From Przewalskia tangutica (lineage: Eukaryota > Streptophyta > Magnoliopsida > Solanales > Solanaceae), in NCBI GenBank assembly GCA_029844215.1, contig CM056726.1:75507548-75571547 (forward strand): a DNA stretch of 64,000 bases. Reading direction: 5' to 3'. Positions 34,769 through 47,029 of this stretch are shown here, in pieces. The position numbers were made by a program, and so were the translations under genes. The first letter of the stretch is position 1, and every line of letters begins with the position of its first letter. The notes under the pieces were generated by a model. It was not told the origin of the DNA and made no database searches. It worked only from the letters and a program-made list of their open reading frames with translations.

Positions 34769-35321
34769 TGTGACGACCCAACCCCGGGCCCGCGACTGGT
34801 GCCCTACCTGGGCACCCCTTACAGGTATACATCAGAGAATAGCAGCGGAACATACACAACTCATAAAAACACTTAGACATAATACATCAACAGGCTAGCC
34901 GATAAGGCCACCTTTCGTAAAACATACATAACAAAAGAAACATCAGTTACAATTCTTTCTTTACAGCCCAAACCACTAGACATGACTACAGACCTCTAAG
35001 AATAACAACGGTGGCGGGACAGGGCCCCGCCATACCCCTGAATGTAGAACAACCGACAATACCAGGGATAAGCCTCTGGAGTAATGGACATTCTCCACAG
35101 CTGAATCAGTGATCCTAAAAGTGAGGATCAATAACATGTACTCTACCTGCGGCATGAACGCAGCCCCCCGAAGGAGGTCAGTACAACAAGTACCAAATAT
35201 GTGAAACTGAAAGTACTGTAGTGAAATCATAAGTCTAAAATAAAGCTGGAGACATGTATGATAACTCAAATAACAGTACATTGTGCCTTACTAACAATGA
35301 GAGTAAACAAGAGTATACTTT
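34769..35321 (-). mobile_element. Element E, 5' LTR, first part
   Basis: tgtgacgacccaaccccggg through the conserved LTR end blocks to tatacttt, where F inserted. The last five bases (acttt) are F's TSD. Confidence 0.88.
35317..35321. repeat. TSD acttt, left copy (element F)
   Basis: Pairs with 38394-38398. Confidence 0.9.
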
Positions 35322-36009
35322 TGTCACGACCCGATCCCGGGCCCGTGACTGGTGCCTTACCCCGGGCACCCTAGTGATACAACATCAGAGAAAATCAGCG
35401 GAAATAAAAACTAAAACATGAGACAAAACATAAAGTATGAACAGGCTAACCAAAACGGTCACCTTCCTGAATATATACATATATATATCAACCTAAACAG
35501 TTAAATCTTTTTACAAACCCTGCCCACAACAGTACTACAGACCTCTAAGAATGTAACCATAACTATGACAGGACAGGGCCCCGTCATACCCCTGAATGTA
35601 CAAGTAACTACACTGACAGGGGACTATACCAAAGATAAGCCTCCGGAGAAACGGAGCTTCCCAAAATGCTGAACTGTGATCCTATGAGCGAGGATCCACA
35701 ACCGATGTACCCCTACCTGCGGCATGAACGCAGCCCCGGGCGAGGTCGACAACAGTACCAAGTATGTGAAATCGAAAAATCAGAATCAAATCATAATACA
35801 TATAAAATAGAGACATGTATGATAACCAAACTACAGTCCACAATATATAAACAGTCATGTTAAGTCAGGGACTCACGCCCTCAAAGTCATCACTCAAATA
35901 TAACTATGGGTCTCACGCCCACAACATCAATCATGCCCGTGGAATACCTTCCTCTCTGCCGGCAGTCTATGATATAATAACACCAAGGAGTACATGTGAA
36001 CATCAGTGT

Positions 36010-36365
36010 CATAAAACCGTACGGGGCAAGTACGAAGGCTAACTACCAGATACCAAAGCCGCATCATCAACTGACCGGGGCAAGTACGAAAGCCAACTAC
36101 TAGATACCAAGGTCGTACTAACAATACTATACAACCAAACCACGGTGACACGGCAAGTACGAAGCCGACTACTGTGTACCAAGGCCGTGTCACGAGTGGC
36201 GGGGCAAGTACGAAGGCTAACTACGTGTACCGCGTCGCGGTCACGAGACTTCGTCACTAAACTGAACGGCAAGTGCTAAGGCTAACTACGTGTACCAAGG
36301 CCGAATCAGCCACGAGACGGGGCAAGTACGAAAGACAACCACCAGATACCAAGGCCGAATCAGTA
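36010..36365 (-). repeat. GC-rich array, gggcaagtacgaa type (F)
   Basis: Repeated gggcaagtacgaa, ggctaactac and accaaggccg elements, five or six imperfect units of about 45-65 bp. Variable box of F. Confidence 0.8.
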
Positions 36366-37866
36366 AAACCTCATGGAGAGCTAGTCCATGGAATAACGCT
36401 ATCAACGAGCGCACTGGAATCCTCCACCGCCAGACGTCCAAGTAAGATCATAACAAATCAATCGGCCCTCCATCGAGAGACGCGGTGGTGTAGAAATACA
36501 ATACTAGCACGACAAGGCTATCACACTCAAACATAGGCAAGTTACACACAACTCAAGGTACTTTCATTTTATGTCAACAATACGGGTTTCAAATCCCAAA
36601 AATATTACCTACTTTCATTCTTTCAAAAAGACCTCTTTTTACGTAAAAGATACTAATACTCGTAGTATCAAAAACACATTTCCTTTTCAAACCAAATTAC
36701 TTTACCTTCGTAAAAACCTTTACAAGACTTTTAAAGTCAAGTACTCTATACTTTTTAAACCAAGTGCCTTCCTTTTAAAACAACATCAAGTATACTCTTT
36801 AAAACTCAAATACTTACTCTTTTCAAAACAAGTAACCTATACTTAAATCAAGTTACCATTTTAAAACCAATGATAAAACCATTCTTTTGCTTTCATAAAG
36901 TCGTTATAACTAACTTCCCATAAAGCTGTTATAACACTTTATGTTTTAAACCAATTTATTCACTTAGCACACGTGACGCTCACCGTACTACATAGTTCAC
37001 AACAATCATGCTAGAAAAGATAGGAAGAGGTTCACATACCTCGCGACGATTATCGACAATTAGCAAAATGCTCCAAGTACTACAACCTTGCTAGCCTTTT
37101 CCACCCTTCAAGTAGAATACGCTACTCGTAGTACTTGCACTTATACTGGCCATAAAAACGTCTATCAACTTCTAGATCTCTTCGTAGAATATTCTAAATA
37201 CCAGATTCCTTTATTCTACAGAAAATTCGCAAGACCTCCCCGCTATCACATAAATCTCCTCCCCTATCAAGGCCCGCTACGAGGCCAACAACTCTCAGGG
37301 GATTACACGTCTAACCGGACGTGTTCAATTCTGCTTCACAATAATACTACACGAGTCTACTGTAAGTACAATCCAATGTAAATACAGTTCAATCCTTTAT
37401 AATCATCCTTCCAATATAATATACTCAAGTATAACTACTACAACATGTAATATCCAATTACAATAGGGGACATAGATTATTACCTCGATAAGCCCAAAAT
37501 TATCCAAGATTATATGTCGATCCTGAGCAACGCTTAGCTCCAATTCCTTATGCTCCAACCCGCTCCAAGCGACCCTTAGATGTTTCTAAACAACTTCTCT
37601 TAACACTTCAACCAAGCTTATGAAGATTTTCTAGGGTTTCATTTTGCGACTATTGGAATAAAGTAGCATTTTCGGGCTCCTAGTATTGAAATAACTTTGG
37701 AATACTACTAGGGATACTAGGCTAAGGTATTTGGGATTATACTACAATACACAAAGTATATTCTACTCAAGAGGGGGAGGGGGACGAAAACTATTCAAAG
37801 GGAAAGGGATATTTTGCCTTGGAAAGCCCTTAAGTGTGGATGAAATATTATGTCTTGCACTATGGG

Positions 37867-37874
37867 TATTTATA
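37867..37874 (-). promoter_or_regulatory. LTR TATA box (F)
   Basis: tatttata at the conserved place, about 0.52 kb from the element-sense LTR start. Confidence 0.7.
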
Positions 37875-38393
37875 GAAGAATCAAGGGCCAAGATCAATGT
37901 AAGTGTATGGTCAATATTGGGCCATGTGTGTGTGGGTCCCACCACACCACATGGCCAACGATTTGGGCATCCAAATGTCATGGCCATTCGGCCAAGGGGA
38001 CAAGTGGCTAGCCACTTGTCCCTCCAATTTCGGCCCACATGGCCACTCAAGGGGTGACACGTGTCGCCCCCTTACTCGTCCAAAATATTTCGTCTTCCAA
38101 AAATATCCAAAATACCGACAATCTGAAAAACAAAGCGGGCCCCACAAAACTGTAAATTTCTCCCGTGGGCCCCACGTGACCATTTCTGAAAATAAAATCC
38201 CAAAATTCTAATATAATCCAAGAAGTCCAAATACCAAATCTGGGAATCCAATTCCCATTAACGAACCTTTTTCCTTTACAAAAACCGGAAACTTTTCCGT
38301 CGAAAAATCACATCTTCCTTTCTTTACAAATTTTTTGTCGTATTCTCGTACGCACATCCTCACATATATACCCTGGAACTACGGGGTATAACA

Positions 38394-38398
38394 ACTTT
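38394..38398. repeat. TSD acttt, right copy (element F)
   Basis: Pairs with 35317-35321. Confidence 0.9.
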
Positions 38399-38819
38399 AC
38401 TGCATAAAAATAGAAGGCTCATGATCAAAGCAGGGCCACCCGCCCGCAGTATCATTAAGCAATCCTACTCATAGAACTATTTCACCCGCAAGGGTCGTAT
38501 GGACCCGCATGAGGTATTCCTCGCATAGACTGTATCCTCCTGCATAGGTCGTGTAGACCCGCATGAGGTATTCTTCGCATAGGACTGGTTCGCCCCGCAT
38601 GGGACTATTTCAGTCGCATAAGCCCTTACGGACTCGCATGAGGTATTCCTCGCATCATGGGTAGCAAATCCACGGAATATGAAGATGCCACAAACCCGGG
38701 GAATGACCCCGTAATGAATAATATATCACTAGCATAAACCGGCTACCATACATAACATAAGCACTACCGGCTTACCATACATAACATAAGCGCTACCGGC
38801 TTACCATATCCTAACATAA
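38399..38819 (-). mobile_element. Element E, 5' LTR, second part
   Basis: Mostly the variable box of E: repeated acccgcatgaggtattcctc and cgcataggactg elements (38460-38665), then three cataacataagc(a/g)ctaccgg units (38750-38815). Interrupted by G. Confidence 0.85.
38815..38819. repeat. TSD cataa, left copy (element G)
   Basis: Pairs with 41956-41960. Confidence 0.88.
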
Positions 38820-39449
38820 TGTCACGACCCGATCCCGGGCCCGTGACTGGTGCCTTACCCCGGGCACCCTAGTGATACAACATCAGAGTAACCAGCGGAA
38901 TATAAAACAAGACATGAAACAATATGAAGTGAAAAATAGTTTATCTGAGAAAAGTTGCCTTTCGGCATATATATATATATGTTTGAACAGTTACATCCCT
39001 TTTACAAACCTGCCCACAACAGTACTACAGACCTCTAAGAATGTTATAACAACTATGACGGGACAGGGCCCCGCCATACCCCTGAATGTACAAGAACCTA
39101 CAACTCAGGGAAACATACCAAAAGATAAGCCTCCAGAGAAACGGAGCTTCCCAATACGCTGAACTGTGATCCTATGAGCGAGGATCAACAACCGGTGTAC
39201 CTCTACCTGCGGCATGAACGCAGCCCCCGAAGGAGGTCAGTACAACAGGTACCAAGTATGTGAAACTGAAAATACTGTAAACGAAATCATAACAGTCTAA
39301 AATAAAACAGGAGACATGTATGATAACAAAACTACAGTTCACAACATAAAATCAGTCATGTCAAGTCAGGGACTCACGCCTTCAAAGTCATCCCTCATGC
39401 CCGTGGAACTCCTTCCTCACTGCCGGCAGTCTAGGTATAAATCGTATGA

Positions 39450-39870
39450 TACGTATAACGTGTCTTGGCCCATCTCATGGACTCGGTGTCGGATCGTATG
39501 GAATACATTCCCGGCCCATCTCATGGACTCGGTATAGAATCGTGTGGAATACATTCCCGGTTCATCCCATGAACTCGGTATCGTGTGAAATACATTCCCG
39601 GTTCATCCCATGAACTCGGTATCGTGTGAAATACATTCCCGGTTCATCCCATGAACGCGGTGTCGTGTGAAATACATTCCCGGTTCATCCCATGAACGCG
39701 GTGTCGAGTGAAATACATTCCCGGTTCATCCCATGAACGCGGTGTCGAGTGGAATACATTCTTGGTTCATCCCATGAACTCAGTATCGTGTGAAATACAT
39801 TCCCGGTTCATCCCATGAACGCGGTGTCGTGTGAAATACATTCCCGGTTCATCCCATGAACGCGGTGTAG
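39450..39870 (-). repeat. 41-bp tandem array, about 10 units (G)
   Basis: gaaatacattcccggttcat marks recur at 39628, 39669 and 39710, 41 bp apart, with catcccatgaacgcggtgtc between. The outermost left units are more divergent. Related in sequence to B's 48-bp unit (both hold a gaatac mark and a cccat..ac.cggt segment). Confidence 0.92.
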
Positions 39871-40164
39871 AATCGATCATAATATTTAAACGCTCTTTTA
39901 AGACAGATTAAGATAATACCATGCTTTCCTTTTAAATCAACTAAGGCAATATTATGCCCTCCTTTTTAAACCAAAACACTTTCCTTTTTAAAGTCAAGTA
40001 ACAACATTCTTTTCCAAAAGTTCAAGTTGCCTAATTTCAAATACTCAAGTCTTTTAGTTTCGAAAGATTTCATAGTTCATAGTCTTAATCAAATAACGTA
40101 ATCTTTTTTAAAACAATTGAATAACGTATGCCTTATGTGTGAGTAGGTTATTCTTGTTTATAAC

Positions 40165-40302
40165 AATCTTATTAAAGCAGCCATGATCTAGGAAATGTAA
40201 TACAATTTTGTCTTATCTTAGCTTCTATGCGGATGGAGGTTTCATCTTGGTTTTAATATAATTATTATTGTCAATACATTTTCCTTTATTAACGCCGCAG
40301 GT
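40165..40302 (-). other. Conserved LTR block, G copy
   Basis: Contains gcagccatgatctaggaaat and cttctatgcggatggaggt. Confidence 0.65.
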
Positions 40303-41539
40303 GGTTCGCTCGATACTTATTCTCGTTTCCAAATCAAGAAACATTATTCTTTAAAACCAAGTACTCATTACTCACGAATGAGGTTTCACACTTTTAACAA
40401 AATTCATATCAATTCAATTAAGTCAAGTCTCTTATCTTTTAAGATCAAGTCTCTTAACTTCTAAAATCAATAAACCATTCTTTTATCTCTCTTAAGTCGT
40501 TATACCTAACTTCCCATAAAGCTAGTATAACTCTTAAGCTTTCAAAACCAAGTATTACTCTTCTTTCAAAACGATTCTTAATTCCTTTGAAATACTTCAA
40601 GATTCTTATTATTTAAAACTCAAGTCAAAAGACATCAAGTAAAACCACGTTCGGTTAACACACGTCGCTCATCGTACTATATATATTCTTTTAAATTATC
40701 ATGCTCAAGAGGATAGGAAGAATCATATACCTCGCGACGACACCGACAATTAACAAAACGCTCAAAGATCTTGTAATCCGCTAGCCTTTTCCACCCTTCT
40801 CGAGTAGAATACGCTACTCGCAGTACTTCAACCTATAACGGTCATATAAGTCTATCAACGTCTAGACTACTCTGTAGAATAATTCTAGATACAAGATTCC
40901 TTATTCTATGGAAAATTGGGCAGCACTTCCCTACCCGTCAAACTACACAAGTCTACTGTAAATACAGTCCTATGTAAGTACAGTTCAGTTCTCTTCTTTT
41001 ATACCATCCTTATATACGTCTTATACTCATTTCTATACTACTACAGTATGTAATTTCCAATTTCAAATAGAAGGACAAAGATATTTACCTCGACAAGCCC
41101 AAAATTATCCAAGTTTAAAAGTCGATCCTGAGCAAGGTTTAGCTCCTATTCTGTACGCTCCAATTCGCTCCAAGAAACCCCTTAGAAGTTCTACACAACT
41201 TCTACTTAATACTTCAACCAACTATGAAGATTTTCCCTAGGGTTTCGTTTAGTGACTAAAGGAAGTATAGTAGTATTTTCCGGGCTTTTAGTATAGAGGT
41301 AACTTTGGGAATACTACAAGGTATTTGGGTCAAGGTATTTTGGAATAGTAACAACACTTGGAGAATACTTTTCTACCAAGGGGGGGGGGGGTATTTCACG
41401 AGAACAACTAGGAAGGGGTTTCACGAGGCCTCACAAAGGGGGAGGGGGAGGTTGGACGAGAGCTTCTTAAAAGGGAGGGAGGGATTTTGCCTTGGAATTT
41501 CACAAGTGTGGATGAAGAATAAGTCTTGAACTTAAGGGG

Positions 41540-41547
41540 TATTTATA
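41540..41547 (-). promoter_or_regulatory. LTR TATA box (G)
   Basis: tatttata at the conserved place. Confidence 0.7.
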
Positions 41548-41955
41548 GGCCAATCAATGGCCAAGATCAAAGCAAGTGGATGGTGAAGATTTGGACAAGT
41601 GTGTGTGGGTCCCACCTTATCCATCTACTACAAAAATATCTAGCCAAACATTGACCAAAGGTTTATGGCATTTTCCATGAAAAAAACGTGCCAACCACTC
41701 CCCACAATTTCCTTCCACTTGAGGGTGACAAGTGTCGCCCTCTCGTTGGTCCAAAATATTTCATCTCTCGGAAAAATCCGTAAAAATTATAAATGTCGCA
41801 ACCGTAATTTTCCCTTCGCAAGGTCCGAAAAACTTTTCGTCGGAAAACAATTCTTTTCGCTAGTTGTGCACAATTTCGTCCCTTATGCCTACTTAAGGCT
41901 TGAACTTTTGTACCTACGCCTTCACGTACATACTCTGGAAATACGGGGTATAACA

Positions 41956-41960
41956 CATAA
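41956..41960. repeat. TSD cataa, right copy (element G)
   Basis: Pairs with 38815-38819. Confidence 0.88.
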
Positions 41961-42386
41961 GCACTACCGGCTTATCATACATAACATAAGCAAGTTAAGA
42001 AATCCTCTAACTTCTTATTAGTCTTATACATGTACACTCTCATTTTAGTTTACTTAAGGCACTAACATGTCATTATAAAAATCCGGGAATTTAACCCAAA
42101 GTACTACGTACTTCTACTCTTTTAAAAATGACTCTTTTTCATACAAAACTTCCAAGATACTAATAACCATAGTATCAAGTCATAACTACATTTTTAAGAC
42201 AAGTCACAATACTCTTTTTTTGAAATACATTTTCAGGCTTCTAAATCAAGTGACTTCTTTCTTTTAAAACCTTAAGCAATTGATGCCTTTAAATCAATTT
42301 GCCTTTCATTATTTCAAGTCATTTATCATACTTATATTACTTAGATTAAACCACTCTTTTTAACTTTCCATAAAGCTATTATAACC
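41961..42386 (-). mobile_element. Element E, 5' LTR, third part
   Basis: Resumes with gcactaccggcttatcatac and continues as AT-rich LTR to gctattataacc, where H inserted. The last five bases taacc should be H's TSD; its partner is outside the window. Confidence 0.85.
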
Positions 42387-42903
42387 TGTTACACCCCGTA
42401 GTTCCAGAGTATGTATGTGAGGACGTACGTACGAGAATACGACAGTAATTTTGGAAAGGAAGAAAGATGTGATTTTTTCGACGGAAAAGTTTCCGGTTTT
42501 TGTGAAGTAAAAAGGTTCGTTAATGGGAATTGGATTCCCAGATTTGGTATTCGGACTTTTTGGAATATTTTAGAAGTATTGAAATTTTAAATTCCGGAAT
42601 TGGTCACGTGGGGCCCACGAGAGAATTTACGGTTTTGTGAGGCCCACTTTATTTTCGGATTTTTGGCATTACGGATATTTTCGGAAAATGAAATATTTTG
42701 GACCAATGGGAGGGCGACATGTGTCACCCTCAAGTGGACGGTTTGGTGGTCAATGTTTGGCACGTTTTTAATGTTTTAAAGGGCTTAAACATTTGGTCAA
42801 TGTTTTGTAGATATTTGTGGAGTAGATAGATAAGGTGGGACCCACACAACACTTGTCCAAATCTCCACCACACACTTGCTTGAATCTTGGCCCTTCATTG
42901 TTC

Positions 42904-42911
42904 TATAAATA
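42904..42911 (+). promoter_or_regulatory. LTR TATA box (H 5' LTR)
   Basis: tataaata followed by cccccctaagtgcaagac. Confidence 0.75.
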
Positions 42912-43964
42912 CCCCCCTAAGTGCAAGACTTCTTCATCCACAAAACAATTTCCAAGTCTTAAAATACTCCCTCCCTTTGATGAAGTTCTCGTCCCACACC
43001 CCTCTCCCTTAACCAAACTTTGTCCAAAAATTCTTAAACTCTTAAGTGTTCTTCCTTAGTGTATTAGGAAGATTGTTAACCAAAAGTTAGAAAAGATTTC
43101 ACACCCTAGCCCCTAAAGCCTCACCTTGGCCGAGAGTTGTGAGGACAAGAACCTTAGTGTTCTTCACTTGTTTAGGTTGGTTCTTAAAGAGGAGTTGGTT
43201 AGGAGCGTATAAGGGTTGCTTGGAGCGGGTCAAGCGCACGAGTAGGAGCTAAACGTTGCTCAGATCGACATTATAACTTGGATAATTTTGGGCTTGTCGA
43301 GGTAAATATCTTTGTCCTTCTATTGTAATTGGAGATTACTTATCGTAGTAGTTTAGAATTAAGTATAAGATATATAGAAGGTTGGTAAAGAAGAGAATTG
43401 AATTGTACTTACATGAAATTTACATGAGACTTGTGTAGTTTGACAGTAGGAAGTGCTGCCCAATTTTCCAGTAGAATTAAGAACCTTCTCGCTTAGAATG
43501 TTCTACAGAGTAGCCTAGGCGTTGATAGACTTATATGACCGTTATAGGTTCAAGATCGCGAGTAGCGTATTCTACTTGAAGGGTGGAAAAGGCTAGCAGG
43601 ATTACAGTACTTTGGAGCTTTTTGCTATTTGTCGATAATCGTCGAGAGGTATGTGAACCTCTTCCTATCTTTTCTAGCATGATATGTTGTGAACTATGTA
43701 GTACGGTAGACGTACATGTGTTAAATTAATTTGGTTGGTTTAAAACATAAAGTGTTATAACGACTTTATGGGAAGTTGGTTATAACAACTTTATGTGGGC
43801 AAATAAATGGTTTGTGGTATTTAAAAGATAAAAGATTGGATGTGAATTAATAAGGACTTGGGTTGTGTTAAAAAGTTGTGAAACCGTTTTAATGAGAAAT
43901 GTGTAATTGGGTTTTAAAAGGAATAATGTTATATTGATTTCGGAAATGAGAACAAGTATCGAAC

Positions 43965-44105
43965 AAACCACTGCAGCGTTAATAAAGGAAAATGTATTGA
44001 CTAATTAATTATTATTAAAACCAGTAGAAACCTCCATCTGCATAGAAGCTAAGATAAGACAAAATTGTATTACATTTTCTAGATCATGGCTGCTTTAATA
44101 AGATT
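43965..44105 (+). other. Conserved LTR block, H 5' LTR copy
   Basis: cactgcagcgttaataaagg to cctagatcatggctgcttta; repeated in H's 3' LTR at about 49546-49685. Confidence 0.65.
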
Positions 44106-44469
44106 GTTATAAACAAGAATAACCTACTCACACATAAGGCATATGTTACTCAAGTTGTTTTAAAAGAGAATTATGTTATTAAGTGATTAAGACTATGAAC
44201 TACGAAACCTTTCGAAAATAAGAGACTTGAGTATTTGAAATTAGGCAAACTTGAACTTTTGGAAAAGAATGTTGTTACTTGTCTTTAAAAAGGGGAAACT
44301 ATTTTGGTTTACTTAAGATAATAGTGACTCTGTTTTGGATACTACGAGTATTGGTATCAGGTGACTTCTTGTGAAAGAATGGATATTTGTAAGGGAATTG
44401 AAGTATGGTATTTTGCTTGTGATAGCCTTGTTGTGTGAAAAGTTGTATTCCTATGCTACCGCGTCTCTC

Positions 44470-44895
44470 GATGGAGGGTCGGTATATTGTTATTGTTGTT
44501 ACATGGACATGTCTGCACCGATGAAGAATTTCGGGGCATGCGTTACGCGGGCGTTAATCACCCGATATATTGTTATTGTTGTTACATGGACATGTATACG
44601 CGGCGTTAATCACCCGATATATTGTTATTGTTATTACATGGACATGTCCGCACCGGCGCAGATTCGAGGCATGTGGCCACGCGCGGTTGATTACCCGATA
44701 TATTATTATTGTCGTTACATGGACATGTATGCACCGTCGCAGACTCGGCATGTGGCCACGCGCAGGTTGATTACCCGATATATTGTTATTGTTGTTACAT
44801 GGACATGTTGCACCGATGAAGAATTCGGCATGTGCTACGCGTGGCAGGTTGATTACCCAGATATCGTTATCGCATCCTCGACATGTCTACACCGT
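44470..44895 (+). repeat. About 80-bp tandem array (H 5' LTR)
   Basis: Units start with a gatatattgttattgttgtt mark near 44565, 44617, 44697, 44778 and 44858 and carry acatggacatgt and gcatgtggccacgcg. One unit is shortened to about 52 bp. Variable box of H; the longest open frame here (44371-44898) comes from the repeat. Confidence 0.85.
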
Positions 44896-45506
44896 TGAGA
44901 ATTCAGGGCGCGCCATGACGCGCATGATTGATATTGTGGGCGTGAGACCTTGGTTATATTTGAGTGATGACTTGAGGCGTGAGTCCTCGCTGACATGATC
45001 GCTTATGTCGTGGAATCGTAGTTTGCTGAATACATGTCTCGCTTTATTTAGATCGTTATGATTTCGCATGCATTTTCGCCACATACTTGGTACATGTTGT
45101 CTCGACCTCCTTCGCAAGGCTGCGTTCATGCCACGGTAGAGGTACAACAGCTTGTTGATCCTCGCCATGGATCACAGCTGCTGGGAAGCTCCGCTTCTCC
45201 GAGGCTTATCTTCGTATAGTCCCCGCCGTTGTAGTACTTACATTCGTGGTATGGCGGCCCTGTCCCGTCATTGTTGTTATAACACTCTGTGAGGTCCGTA
45301 GTACGCCAGGCGTGGTTGTAAAGGTTGTAACTGTTCAATTTCTGTATATATGCAAGAAGGCAACCGTTTTGGTTGGCCTATTTTATTATCATAACTCTTG
45401 TTTCATGTTTAAGTTTTTATTTCCGCTGATTTTCTCTGATGTTGTATCACTAGGGTGCCCGGGGTAAGGCACCATTCACGGGCCCGGGGTCGGGTCGTGA
45501 CAAAAG

Positions 45507-45518
45507 TGGTATCAAAGC
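45507..45518 (+). other. Primer-binding site, tRNA-iMet (H)
   Basis: tggtatcaaagc, one mismatch to the canonical site, four bases after the LTR. Confidence 0.85.
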
Positions 45519-45708
45519 AGTTAGTCCCCGGAAAGTGTCTACAGACCGTGTTTAGTAGAGTCTTGATTATCGGTGTGTTGTGCACCACATCTATAATCAG
45601 GAGGCTGCAGGACATTTAGGATTGGTTTCCATTCTTCTCACTCTAAGATCGTGCCTTAGAGCTGTGTTATGAGTTGGACCCCTCTGACGTATTTCATTTG
45701 TACCAGTT

Positions 45709-46950
45709 ATGCCTCTACGCAAGGCAACCAGAGCCCAGAAGGGCAAGGCAGCAGAGGGAGCTGCGAGTAGAGCACGGCGGTTACCGTGACGAGGCCCGCC
45801 TTACCCGAGTGGTACAGACGCGGATTCTACGATGCCGCCACCCAGAAGTTTAGAGCGAAGAGTAGCTCACGAGGCCACGAAACCTGAGCCTCCAGTCCCA
45901 CAACCTAGAGCAGAGGAGATGGGTTACAAGGAGATGGCCCAGTTATTAGCCAGGATTGTGGCCAGACATGAGGATAAATTGGCCGACGCAGCAGCCCAAA
46001 GAGCACCGTGGTTCACACGAGATCGGATAGTTTGAGGCTACGGGATTTTATGAGTTGCAGCCCGCCAGAGTTCTACGGCTCGAGGCCTGAGGCTGATCCG
46101 CAGGAGTTCATCCGACAAGCGAATGATCGAGAGTGATCAAGGCTTCGAGACCGAGCGGTGGTCTTAGGTTCGCATCGGCTGAGTGATACCGCAGTCGACT
46201 GGTTTGATTCGTGGGAGCTGTCCCGAGGAGAGCATGCACTTCCTGCAGTTTGGGACGAGTTCTCAGAGGCATTCCTCACTCACTTCTTGCCTCCGCAGAT
46301 GAGGAGGGCACGGGCCGACAGATTTATGATGCTGAGACAGAGAGGGCGTACGGTTCGGGAGTACAATGTGGAGTTTGACTCACTAGCTCGGTACGTCCCC
46401 GCGTTAGTAGCTGATATGGAGGACAGAGTACACCGCTATGTCACCGGGCTCGATGACTACTTGGCAGAGGCTTGTTCGGGTGTAGCTTTTCAGCCGGGAA
46501 TGGACATTGCCCGCATGCAGGCTTATGCACTTGGATGTGAGGAGCGGAGAGGTCGACGGAATGACCGAGATCAGCAGAAGAGGCTGCAATGTAAGGTCCT
46601 TGGTGACTTTCGAGGCGGACCGCCTCAGCAGCAGGCTAGTTATGCACCTTCGCCAGTACAGAGTGGTCCTCCACAACCTTCAGGGCGTCCAGGGTATTCA
46701 GGAGCAGGTCAGAGCTACAAGGGAGCTCGACGCGAAAAAGTGTTTTAAGGCGCATTAATCAGGCTTTTCCGGATTAGTTCAGGTTTTCAGAGGAGTAGGG
46801 GTGTTGGCCAGGTGCAGCCACCCCTACCTCGGTGTGGTCGATGTGGTAGACCGCATTTTGGGGAGTGTCGTGGTGCCAAGGGAGCTTGTTATTTTTGCGA
46901 CACAGGCCATTTTATGCGGGAACTGTCCACTGTGGTAGCACAGATGTTAT
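45709..46950 (+). pseudogene. gag: gag pseudogene, best-preserved copy (H)
   Basis: Start codon at 45709 (MPLRKATRAQKGKAAEGAA), with an in-frame stop after 26 codons. The frame is open again at 45832-46035 (PQPRAEEMGYKEMAQLL) and, in another frame, for 196 residues at 46158-46748. That long stretch holds the retrotransposon gag core: DWFDSWELSRG, WDEFSEAFLTHFLPPQMRRA, VREYNVEFDSLARYVP, VTGLDDYLAEACS. The CCHC region follows at about 46830-46930 in a further frame; the knuckle beginning at 46887 (CYFCDTGHF) is one residue short before His and lacks the last Cys. Gag packages element RNA. No pol follows, so H could act at best as a gag-only element. Confidence 0.85.
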
Positions 46951-47029
46951 GACTTCGCCTTCGGGATCTATGGCTGGTTCATCACCTTCTACTATGCATG
47001 CACTGCAGTATGTGCCTATGACTAGAGTG

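Larger units (their letters stand above)
35322..38393 (-). mobile_element. Element F, solo LTR
   Basis: tgtcacgacccgatcccggg to acggggtataaca with acttt on both sides, about 3.07 kb and no internal region. Its start (in element sense) resembles D and H: ctacggggtgtaaca-type end, and the conserved gtggggcccac pair near 38150. It lacks the conserved 130-bp LTR block. Confidence 0.92.
38820..41955 (-). mobile_element. Element G, solo LTR
   Basis: tgtcacgacccgatcccggg to acggggtataaca, about 3.1 kb, flanked by cataa on both sides. Contains a 41-bp tandem array, the conserved LTR block and a TATA box. No internal region. Confidence 0.92.
42387..45502 (+). mobile_element. Element H, 5' LTR
   Basis: TGTTACACCCCGTAGTTCC to gggtcgtgaca, about 3.1 kb. 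Near-identical to the surviving part of H's 3' LTR (47968-49724). Confidence 0.93.

Noticed and set aside
37731..38211. Overlapping 90-108-codon frames in LTR F, both strands
   Set aside because: GC-rich promoter-proximal LTR sequence; frames overlap on both strands and are not conserved.
39450..39870. Regular repeats resembling a CRISPR array
   Set aside because: Head-to-tail repeats without unique spacers, inside a plant LTR with TSDs; a satellite-like array.
44371..44898. 175-codon open frame in H 5' LTR
   Set aside because: It spans the roughly 80-bp array; the apparent peptide repeats simply mirror the DNA repeats.
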